A stretch of DNA of 20,000 nucleotides, from positions 2,501 through 22,500 of the forward strand of contig CAIIXF020000108.1 of the NCBI GenBank assembly GCA_903813345.2. The letters are read 5' to 3'. A model generated the notes under the pieces. It was given only the letters and a program-made list of their open reading frames with translations. It ran no database searches and had not been told where the DNA came from. This document shows, one piece after another, positions 11,386-18,954 of this stretch (positions are counted from its first letter, which is position 1; the number at the start of each line of letters is the position of its first letter). The stretch comes from Owenia fusiformis. Lineage: Eukaryota; Annelida; Polychaeta; Sabellida; Oweniidae. Made by a program: the position numbers and the translations under genes.

Positions 11386-11529
11386 CTCCACTTTGTCGAG
11401 AAGCATGTGGTATCTCTCAACAACAAGGTTCTTCTCTCAGGTAAAATGAGGGTCACCACTCTGTGTCTGCAACTCTGAGAATTTCTCCCTCCTTCTGTCT
11501 ACCAAACTTTTCTCACTCATTAGTGTCAG
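11386..11529 (-). pseudogene. Exon C of the nesprin-like pseudogene, in-frame TGA
   Basis: This 144-bp exon keeps phase 0 at both ends. It starts LTLMSEKSLVDRRREKFSEL and reads through a GDPHFT segment to a TGA at 11437-11439 (codon 31), then continues EKNLVVERYHMLLDKVE to the donor GTGGAG/GTATGA. The heptad-like leucines and the RY-x2-LL motif fit the last helix of a spectrin repeat. The acceptor (CATATATCTTTTGAAG) is only moderate. Confidence 0.68.
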
Positions 11530-11716
11530 CTTCAAAAGATATATGCGAAATTGTAAGTCCTTCAGGGGTTCCATTCAAAAAATTACTTGTGTTCTGTGAA
11601 AACATGATTCATAAAATTTTAGATTTGCATATTGATAAAGCTAGAGTAGCTTCCAAAATTCAAATGGTAATATGACTCTAAAATGCTATTCTTAACTGTC
11701 GTCAAATAAGCCCTGA

Positions 11717-11730
11717 CCCCCCCCCCCCCC
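11717..11730. repeat. Homopolymer C14
   Basis: Fourteen consecutive C bases lie in otherwise AT-rich intron sequence. Length is prone to sequencing error. Confidence 0.9.
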
Positions 11731-11964
11731 TCTACAGCCAAAATCAAAATAGATGGTATCAAGTTTAATATATCAATGGAAAGATCGACCAAACTTACAT
11801 AATTATCATATATCTGATTCCTATAAATCAATGTCACAAATTGCTACATTGAATCAATTGAAGTGACTATAAAACTAGAAACATGGCAATTTGCCATATT
11901 TTTAGGATTTTTTATTATCAGGCACCAGACTTTATCAAGTTGGTGCAAAATTCTCATTTTCACA

Positions 11965-12120
11965 ATTCAGACCAAAACTGGTAAAACTATGCCCATTTTT
12001 CATTATTTTTCTCATTTTAAAGTGGGTCCAAATGAATTTTTAGGAAGATGAAATTAAGCCGGTTTTAAAATTCTCAGGTGGGTGCTATGCCTTCTTGCTT
12101 TAATGCTGAGCAGATAACTG
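11965..12120 (+). repeat. Dispersed repeat, copy 1 (intron B-C)
   Basis: This stretch aligns by eye with 15525-15668 in the same orientation. Shared blocks include ATTCAGACC against ATTAGAC, ATGCCCAT against ATGCCAAT, TTTTTAGG, AAAATTCTCAGGTGGGTG against AAAATCTCAGGTGGTTG, and CTTGCTTTAATGCTGAGCAG against CTTGCTTTATGCTGGGGAG. No terminal structure was identified. It may be a worn SINE or MITE family. Confidence 0.65.
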
Positions 12121-12383
12121 TATGCTTTGTATATGGCAGTGACTTGAACAAATTTGTGGATAATGTCAGTGAGATGTGTATAAAATATGAGACTTTGTGA
12201 TTTAATGTAACTTTGGGTGATTTAGCTCTAAGCTTATGATTTTCTTCTTCGTTAAGACAGTAAGTTCTGAAATGAATACATAACAAAATGTTTGGAAATT
12301 AAATATTAAAATCATTCATTGAGACAAGGCATTAACATGACAAAATGTCACCACCTAGTTGCTCACAATATTATGAGTTCAAA

Positions 12384-13460
12384 CTTAAGTCAGATTTGAA
12401 TTTCTGAGAACTTGTAAAGTCAAATTTGAACTTCTGAAAAGATGAAGATGATTTTGAAAAAAAAATTTGGTCAATTTGAAGCAAGTTGAAAACAGACCTT
12501 TTTGACCTTTTTTGACCTTGAGAAGGTCATTAAAGGTCAAATGTCAAATCTAAAGTCAGATTTGAATTTCTGAGAACATGTAGATGATTTTGAAAAAAAA
12601 AATTAGTCAATTTGAAGCAAGTTGAAAAAAGACCTTTTTGACCTTTTTTGACCTTGAGAAGGTCATTGAAGGTCAAATGTCAAATCTAAAGTCAGATTTG
12701 AATTTCTGAGAACATGTAGATGATTTTGAAAAAAAAATTTAGTCAATTTGAAGCAAGTTGGAAAAAGACCTTTTTGACCTTTTTTGACTTTGAGAAGGTC
12801 ATTGAAGGTCAAATGTCAAATCTTAAGTCAAATCTAAAGTCAGATTTGAATTTCTGAGAACATGTAGATGATTTTGAAATTTTTTTTTAGTCAATTTGAA
12901 GCAAGTTGAAAACAGACCTTTTTGACCTTTTTTGACCTTGAGAAGGTCATTGAAGGTCAAATGTCAAATCTTAAGTCAGATTTGAATTTCTGAGAACACG
13001 TAGATGATTTTGAAAAAAAAATTTAGTCAATTTGAAGCAAGTTGAAAACAGACATTTTTGACCTTTTTTGACCTTGAGAAGGTCATTGAAGGTCAAATGT
13101 CAAATCTTAAGTCAAATCTTAACTCAGATTTGAATTTCTGAGAACACTTAGATGATTTTGAAAAAAAAATTTAGTCAATTTGAAGCAAGTTGAAAACAGA
13201 CCTTTTTTGACCTTGAGAAGGTCATTGAAGGTCAAATGTCAAATCTAAAGTCAGATTTGAAGGTCAAATGTCAAATCTTAAGTCAGATTTGAATTTCTGA
13301 GAACATGTAGATGATTTTGAAAAAAATTTTAGTCAATGTGAAGCAAGTTGAAAAAAGACCTTTTTGACCTTGAGAAGGTCATTGAAGGTCAAATGTCAAA
13401 TCTAAAGTCAGATTTGAACTTCTGAGAACATGTAGATGATTTAGAAAAAAATTGAAGTCA
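12384..13460. repeat. Satellite-like array, unit about 136 bp, seven or more copies
   Basis: The unit runs from CAGATTTGAATTTCTGAGAA through a poly-A tract, GTCAATTTGAAGCAAGTTG, and paired TTTTTGACC blocks to a hairpin TGACCTTGAGAAGGTCA and AAGGTCAAATGTCAAATC. The hairpin (or a one-base variant) occurs at 12513, 12649, 12785, 12933, 13069, 13208 and 13375, so spacing is 136 bp with longer units where a short GTCAAATC block is duplicated. The array lies in the intron between exons C and B of the pseudogene. No coding frame runs through it. Confidence 0.95.
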
Positions 13461-13509
13461 GTCTAAACAGTATTTGTTAAGTTATAGGAAGTTGTAAGAA
13501 ATTGTTACA

Positions 13510-13569
13510 GACGCCGGACGCCAACCGCCGGACGCCGGACGCCAACCACCAACCGCCGGACGCCGTCGC
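13510..13569. repeat. GC-rich GACGCCG / CCAACCGCCG short repeat
   Basis: Immediately after the 136-bp array, a 60-bp block repeats GACGCCG, with CCAACC interruptions. A GTCACCAC-TTTTG-GTGGAC hairpin-like sequence follows at about 13595-13613. A GTCACCACC block also occurs on the other side of the array at about 12347, so the array plus GC block may be parts of one mobile unit. Confidence 0.8.
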
Positions 13570-13645
13570 AAAAAAACGGAGACCATAACAATATGTCACC
13601 ACTTTTGGTGGACATAATAAAGATTCAGACTTTCATTGAACATAC

Positions 13646-13841
13646 CTGGACATTCTGTAATTTAGCATGCACAGCTGATCGGTCTCCCTGTGTGAATGTA
13701 TTGCTACTAAGTTTGGCCTCGAGGTCATCTAGGCTCTGTTGCAAAGCCTTGTTTAGTCTTCCATAGCCCTCATGTTCACTCACAGCCTTTTCCTGTTTCC
13801 TAAACTGTTTCTTACAGCTACTAACTAGTAGTGCATGGTAC
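13646..13841 (-). pseudogene. Exon B of the nesprin-like pseudogene, intact frame
   Basis: The exon is 196 bp, bounded by acceptor CCATCTGTAG and donor GTCCAG/GTATGT. Its first base completes an Arg codon with the last two bases of exon A. The remaining 65 codons start YHALLVSSCKKQFRKQEKAV, pass through LQQSLDDLEAKL and a GDRSAVHAKL motif, and end in phase 0. It has no stops. Spectrin repeats usually have Trp where this sequence has the Leu of SLDDL. This is the best-preserved exon of the set. Confidence 0.78.
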
Positions 13842-14088
13842 CTACAGATGGGACAATTAAGTGTTACTCATTGTGTTCGAGGAATGACATGTTTTTATGA
13901 TGACTAAGACCCAGTTGCATGTAGTTTTATGAAGGTTTGAAGCTAGTTGTCTTTAAATGCACTCCATATTCATCAAAAAAGTGAGAAAATAAAACAAGAA
14001 TAAAGTTGGGCCTGCACACCTGTACACTATTGCAATTTTACACCCTTTATATCCAAAATATTACAAATTCACTTTTTTTGTCATATAC

Positions 14089-14094
14089 ATAACA
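14089..14094. repeat. Left flanking ATAACA, putative target duplication
   Basis: ATAACA abuts the left CACTGG end and is repeated directly after the right CCAGTG end at 14555-14560. Confidence 0.6.
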
Positions 14095-14554
14095 CACTGG
14101 GGATCCGCTCGATTACGCTGGTTAACGAAACAGTTCGTTTGGGTAACAAAATGTTGGAACGTCAAAGGTACGATTTTCTTTTTTTCTTATTTCACGCCTT
14201 GTAGGCAGAATCCCCATGACATTTTTTCACACAAACGTGTATCAGTATCACATGTTTTATAAAAGGTACATGTTTGCGAAAAAATAGATCAGAAGACAAC
14301 AGAATCGTCAATTTAATTCCTCACTTAATTTACATAAACGATATGGGTTAAAATTGCAGATCTTAACTGTTTTTCGAAATATTGTTTCTGTAATTTAAGT
14401 GAGGAATTAAATCGCCTATTCTGTTGTTTTCTTTCTTAAACATATGATTGTGATATACATTGTGATTAAAATGTTGTGGGAATTCTGCCTACAACATGTG
14501 AAATAAGGAAAAAAGAAAAATTGTACCTTTGACGTTCCGAGTGGATCACCAGTG
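14095..14554. mobile_element. Foldback element with near-complete palindrome, 460 bp
   Basis: The element begins CACTGGGGATCCGCTCG and ends, reverse-complemented, CACTGGTGATCCACTCG. The arms then match along most of their length: GGAACGTCAAAGGTAC, a T-rich run, TTATTTCAC, TTGTAGGCAGAAT, AACAGAAT and TTTAATTCCTCACTTAA in both. They meet around a central segment near 14345-14380. The left arm has about 44 extra bases (14111-14154) absent from the right. Six-base direct repeats ATAACA flank it (14089-14094 and 14555-14560). No transposase is present. CACT ends recall several DNA-transposon superfamilies, but I cannot assign one. Confidence 0.85.
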
Positions 14555-14560
14555 ATAACA
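14555..14560. repeat. Right flanking ATAACA, putative target duplication
   Basis: ATAACA abuts the right CCAGTG end, matching 14089-14094 in direct orientation. Confidence 0.6.
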
Positions 14561-14576
14561 GATCTTTGCAAAATAC

Positions 14577-14701
14577 CTGGCAATTATCTTTGAGGCAAGG
14601 TTGGCTCCTCTGGTGTTAGATATGCTTGCTGAAAAGCTCTACCCATTCTCACTCATAGAGTCAAGCTCTGATCCATACACTATCATCTCTCTTGGTGCAG
14701 T
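14577..14701 (-). pseudogene. Exon A of the nesprin-like pseudogene, in-frame TAG
   Basis: A strong acceptor (GTTTTATTTCCAG) opens a 125-bp exon in phase 0: TAPREMIVYGSELDSMSENG, then TAG at 14639-14641, then SFSASISNTRGANLASKIIA and two bases that join exon B to make Arg. The donor is GCCAG/GTATTT. The other two frames also contain stops, so no reading of this exon is open. The frame that joins exon B is the spectrin-like one. Confidence 0.7.
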
Positions 14702-16752
14702 CTGGAAATAAAACATTATACATATTGTTTGGACCTCTAATGAAAAATAATTGATCCTGATTGAAAAACAAGTGTTTAAAAGCTTTAGTAAAGAATGGTT
14801 AAGTGTTTCAGGATGATGTCATAACATGTCATCATGGCAACAAATCAGAGGGAAAGTGAACAGAATTTAATGAACATGAATGTTCAAAATACTTGTTGGC
14901 ATTATTGATGCTTCTAAATTGTACAAAGCTCAATTTTGGGATTATTTTGACAAAACTTATATTCTCACAAAAATAATGTCATTGCTGGCTTATTAAAGTA
15001 AAACTAATATAAAATACAATCAAAATTGAACAGAGGAGGATTGAATGGATAGGGGAGTTATACGTCTAAACCTAAACCAGAAAACTGTGCTCATTGAGAA
15101 AATGCCATAGCTCATTGTGAAAGTGAAGCTACTTTTGTTTTGATATTTCTTACATCAAATGGCAGCTATCTTGTTTTTCCCCCTTCAAATTGAAATGGCG
15201 GAAAATTCCCAAAGTTTGAAAAAGAATTAAATCCTAACATATATTTAAAAAAATGATTTTCTTTTTAATTCTTCATGGTCTTTAAGTTATTTCTATTTTA
15301 TATGCCATACAGGTTGCCATTGGTGTTTTTTCTATGATAATTATTGATTGTTTTCTGTTACTTATTTTGACTCTCAGCAGGGGGTTTATTTTGCATTAAA
15401 ACTCATGAAATAGTAAATATACTTATCACATACATTTAACTGAGGGACCAAAAGGGCATATATCCAGACTCATCCTTTACACAAATTTGTGAGTTGATAA
15501 ATAAACTCAGTAACACTTGATAAAATTAGACAAAAATTTGTGGAAATATGCCAATGATTTTTTTCATTTTTAGGTGGGTGCAGACTGATTTTCAGGTGGG
15601 TGCAATCATATTTTCAAAATCTCAGGTGGTTGATGCGCCCATCTTGCTTTATGCTGGGGAGATCACTGCAAGTTGAATCTAATCATATGAACTTATTGAC
15701 ATATGTATTGTGATTTATTATTAAAATTGTGACACTTATAAGAGTAAATGAATTTCTAATCTTTAAAGGTTTTTCAACATTGTGTAAATGGGGATTAAGC
15801 TTGAGCTTTTTCAGAAGACTTAAAAATTTGAGAATTTGAGTAAAAGTAAATGAAGCTAGCTCTATTGATAGAAAACAACATATAGAATTCAAATATGCCA
15901 TTAAATAGAAGAAACTCTTGGTCTTTAATTAATGGTTACAAATGCAGATCAATTAAAAACATGACTTAAAATAACATGACTTTATGGAAACCATCTGATT
16001 TATAAAAAAATCAACATCACATTTACAGCTTCCTCAATTTTTTAGTTTCAAAAGATGTACTGAATAGTGTTAGGTTGCCAGGCTGAGAACATCTTCCCAA
16101 GAATCTCTGAAACCTTATGCAGTCATCATTTCCACATCATCATTGCACACAGAATATCTTTCTAACAATACATTCAAAAGATAGGGAGACGCATTAAGGA
16201 CTAAGGCACACCCAAAGAGTACATAAAATCAATAGAATTAAGGTTGTGATTAATAAGAATCACTGCTTATGAAAACTCTTGGAAATGTAGGAAAATTCAG
16301 AATGGATATATTTTTAATACTCACATAATAGTCCTCTTCTTAAACTTCTTATCTCAGACATACATTCATCTTCTGAAAGTACAAAATGGGGTTCATAATT
16401 TAGATCTAAAACATTTGAGCAGCTCTTGCTATTTTTGAGTATGTATGTTTGGTATTTTGATGCAATCCTCAATGGATTCACATGTTTTTCTATTAATAAA
16501 TTCATTTGTTGAAATTAAGAGATCTCTAAAACACTCAATGATAATACTACATTCCCCTTTTAAACTCAAAAAGTAGAAAACAGCAATTGTGAATAATTCC
16601 AAATGAAATAAGATTATTTTAGTCAATATTCCAACATATGAACTCTCACATAGAGAGACTGATTGAGAGCGTGAATGAGTAAGTGAACTCCTGAATGAGA
16701 GTGAGAGAATGACTTTAAGGAAGTGCGTGACTTACTAAGTGTCTGAGTAAGT
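14702..16752. other. AT-rich subtelomeric region, one dispersed repeat, no supported gene
   Basis: Upstream of exon A on the minus strand no further exon of the spectrin gene could be joined in phase. A 48-bp exon-like segment at 16325-16372 (acceptor ACTTTCAG, donor TTAT/GTGAGT, peptide DECMSEIRSLRRGLL) has usable splice signals, but its phase does not fit exon A. A degenerate GAGTGA/GAATGA-type stretch lies at about 16656-16750. Confidence 0.5.
15525..15668 (+). repeat. Dispersed repeat, copy 2
   Basis: This is the partner of 11965-12120 in the same orientation. It additionally repeats TTTTTAGGTGGGTGCA- and TTTCAGGTGGGTGCAA-type blocks internally. Confidence 0.65.
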
Positions 16753-16800
16753 GGCTTGCTGGCTGGCTTGCTGGCTGGCTGGATGGCTGGGTGGCTGGCT
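16753..16800. repeat. Microsatellite (GGCT)n, imperfect
   Basis: Consecutive GGCT/TGCT/GGAT/GGGT tetramers form about 12 units. They follow a looser GAGT/GAAT-rich stretch. Confidence 0.9.
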
Positions 16801-16886
16801 GATCAACTCCACATTTTGGAGATAAGCTTAAACATAAGACGTAAGTTAACACAAGAGATCTCTTAGAGCCTCTTAGGGAACTACAG

Positions 16887-18418
16887 CCCATTTCAGTTTT
16901 ATTTCGTCAGTAGAACCCAAAAAATAAGAAATCAGGAGACCATTGTGCAATAATATTTGGAAAAGTATATTCATATTGTACATGAATGACATTTGTATAT
17001 TTTAGATTATTTAGTTCTGTTTTGTGCAATAAGCCTGTGCCCTCTTATAATGAATTTCAGCCATGTTACAAAGTATCCTTTTGAAAATACTATGGCAGAG
17101 ACACATGCTATCTATTGCAAGACTTATGCCTGGCACAACCGTCACCATGTTATTAAGTGTTTTTAAGTTTCGCAAGGATCTTGCCATGGCCGTGGTAGTG
17201 TTATCGCGAAAGCCTGGTATAACCGTGACAATGCTATACTATATTGCAAGGCTTGTCACCACCGTGGTAATGTTATGGCACGATATGACTGTGACAATGG
17301 TTATATTAAATAGCATTTAGTGGCATTGTAATGATTAACTTCCTTAAATATGTGAAGGTATGTGATATTGCAAGGCCTGTCATGACCCTGGAAGTGTTAT
17401 CGTGGAAGCCTGGCGCGACCGTAGCCTTTATTGTGTTTTATAAGCGAATGTGAATATTAATGTATAGTAGTAATTTTGATTTTGACATGATTAAGGTAGT
17501 TAAACACCATGATCATAGTATTAAACTATTTAATTGTAATGACGATCACTTAAAATTGTTAAGGATATTCCTGGCATTAATGTCATACATATTTACTAGT
17601 CATTGCAATACATTATAACGGTCATAGTAGGACTAAGCCTAAATTTCTACATTACCACAAATTATATTGTCACGGCCATGCCAGGCCTTGCAGTACTAAA
17701 TTACATTGCCACGGTCATGCCAGGCTTTGCAATACACATTGTCACAGTTATAGCAGTTCTAATCGTAAATTTCTACATTAGCAGTTACCACTCTCATACC
17801 TGAACTTGCAATACTATAATACATTGTCACGGTCATGCCAGGCCTTGCAGAACTATATAACATTGTCATGGTCATACCACGCCTTGCAGTACTACAGTAT
17901 ATTACATTGCCACGGTCATGCCAGGCCTTGCAGTACCTATATTACATTGTCACGGTCATGCCAAGCTTTGCAAAACTATATTACATTGTCACGGTCATGG
18001 CAGGCATTGCAATATAATACAGCATTGTCGCGGTTATACCAACCTTTCACGATAACATTACCATTTACCACGGTCATGGCAGGATCCTTGCGCTACTTAA
18101 AAACACTGAATAACATGGCGACGGTTACGCCAGGCGTTAGTCTTGCAACATATAGGGTCTCGGATCATTGCGCAACATAAAGATATACTAATAACAGGGT
18201 GACGGTTGTGCCAGGCGTAAGTCTTGCAACAGATACATGTAGGGTCTCGAGAAGCATCAAAATAAGAGGCCACACAGCCAAACTAGAACTAATTCAAGAT
18301 AAACGAAAGTCATTTATGTTCAATAGGAATATATTTTCCACATATTATTGCATAATGATCTTTTGAAATTCTTATTTTTTTAGGTTTTACTGACGGATAA
18401 AAACAGTGAAATTATGGG
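16887..18418. mobile_element. Large foldback element, 1.5 kb, arms with internal 40-bp subrepeats
   Basis: The two halves are inverted copies. The outer arm parts (16887-17055 and about 18240-18418) share, after reverse complementing, CGTCAGTA-AACC, AAAAATAAGAA, GCAATAATAT-TGGAAAA, ATGACATTTGT/ATGACTTTCGT, TTAGTTCT and CCTCTTAT. The inner arm parts are tandem subrepeats of about 39-45 bp around CACGGTCATGCCAGGCCTTGC: about 13 on the right (17663-18235) and about seven in the opposite orientation on the left (17110-17430). The central 17431-17600 is unique. No transposase frame was found; open frames in the subrepeats are incidental. Long TIRs built from subrepeats recall Drosophila FB/Galileo-type elements and some MULEs. 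No target duplication was found, so the exact ends are uncertain. Confidence 0.78.
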
Positions 18419-18702
18419 AAAATCAAAATCAATGGGCGATAATTCATAATACTCACTTTACGGGAAAATTACTCGTTGAATGTGGAATTTATGAGTCAAA
18501 AACATTACCCTGTTTGATCCTCGCTTAGTCTTGTTTACTTTGAGCAACTTCTTACCTCCAAATCGGCTATATCGATTACAAACTAACGGTACAAAATTTG
18601 AGTTGGATATTTCCGCGTAATGGCCAGCGAGGGACCGGTCATTCTGTTACACCATCCAATTTCAAGGCCAGTCAGTATTACACAATAACTGATCCCCAAA
18701 AT
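18419..18702. other. Spacer between foldback element and rDNA-side hairpins
   Basis: I see no gene, 5.8S rRNA or ITS2-like sequence here. It contains some CpG-bearing stretches but no recognisable element. Confidence 0.55.
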
Positions 18703-18830
18703 AGCACGGGTTTGGAGCGCCCTGATTGGTTGGATTTATAGCACGGGCTAGGAGCGCCTAGATTCGACTCGAACCCGTGCTACATTTTGAGCACGGGTGC
18801 TAAACCCGTGTTACATTTGAGCACGGGTTT
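18703..18830. repeat. GCACGGG direct and inverted repeats next to the 28S gene
   Basis: AGCACGGGTTTGGAGCGCC (18703) and AGCACGGGCTAGGAGCGCC (18740) are direct repeats 37 bp apart. Two tandem hairpins follow: ACCCGTGCT, an 8-base loop and AGCACGGGT at about 18773-18798, then AAACCCGTG, an 11-base loop and CACGGGTTT at 18802-18830. An inverted CCAAT-like box (GATTGGTTGG) lies between the direct repeats at 18724-18733. Function is unknown. Confidence 0.85.
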
Positions 18831-18858
18831 GATGTGTGTCGGGCATCGAGTGCTTCTG

Positions 18859-18867
18859 CCCTAACCC
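18859..18867. other. Subtelomere / 28S rDNA junction with telomere-like CCCTAACCC
   Basis: Recognisable 28S sequence starts at ACCCGCTGAATTTAAGC (18864). The bases just before it, CCCTA, complete one and a half telomere repeats in the same orientation and phase as the terminal array. The usual 28S 5' edge that pairs with 5.8S (a GACCTCAGATCAG-type sequence) is missing, as are ITS2 and 5.8S. Confidence 0.75.
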
Positions 18868-18911
18868 GCTGAATTTAAGCATATCACTAAGCGGAGGAAA
18901 AGAAACTAACA

Positions 18912-18954
<43 letters not shown>

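Larger units (their letters stand above)
10285..14701 (-). pseudogene. Decayed spectrin-repeat (nesprin-like) gene fragment, five exons
   Basis: Five minus-strand exons can be assembled with GT-AG introns: A 14577-14701, B 13646-13841, C 11386-11529, D 10927-11071, E 10285-10504 (start uncertain). Conceptual translation gives coiled helical segments of spectrin-repeat type: an RYHALL motif spanning A to B, two GDR motifs, ERYHMLL in C and GEK-type motifs in E. The spacing resembles the giant LINC-complex nesprins (SYNE family), which tether nuclei to the cytoskeleton, though other spectrin-repeat giants (dystonin/MACF, dystrophin) cannot be excluded. Exon phases agree across A-B, B-C and C-D. 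Breaks: TAG in A, TGA in C, TGA plus a one-base frameshift in D, and possibly another extra base at the start of E. No start codon, N-terminal actin-binding or C-terminal KASH segment is visible. Introns hold a satellite array and a foldback element. It reads as a partial, dead subtelomeric copy; sequencing errors are a less likely alternative. Confidence 0.72.

Noticed and set aside
16325-16372. Possible further upstream exon of the spectrin gene (DECMSEIRSLRRGLL)
   Set aside because: Splice signals are acceptable, but its phase does not join exon A and it is only 48 bp.
17063-18180. Open frames with repeated ARPCSTYITLSRSCQAL-type peptides
   Set aside because: They are translations of the 40-bp subrepeats of the foldback element, and the subrepeat length varies without regard to frame.
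16887-18418. CRISPR-like array, because of regularly spaced 40-bp repeats
   Set aside because: The chromosome is eukaryotic, the repeats are diverged with no unique spacers, and the array is half of an inverted structure.
18419-18863. Search for ITS2 or 5.8S rRNA upstream of the 28S
   Set aside because: No 5.8S-like conserved sequence was found. The 28S is preceded directly by hairpin repeats.
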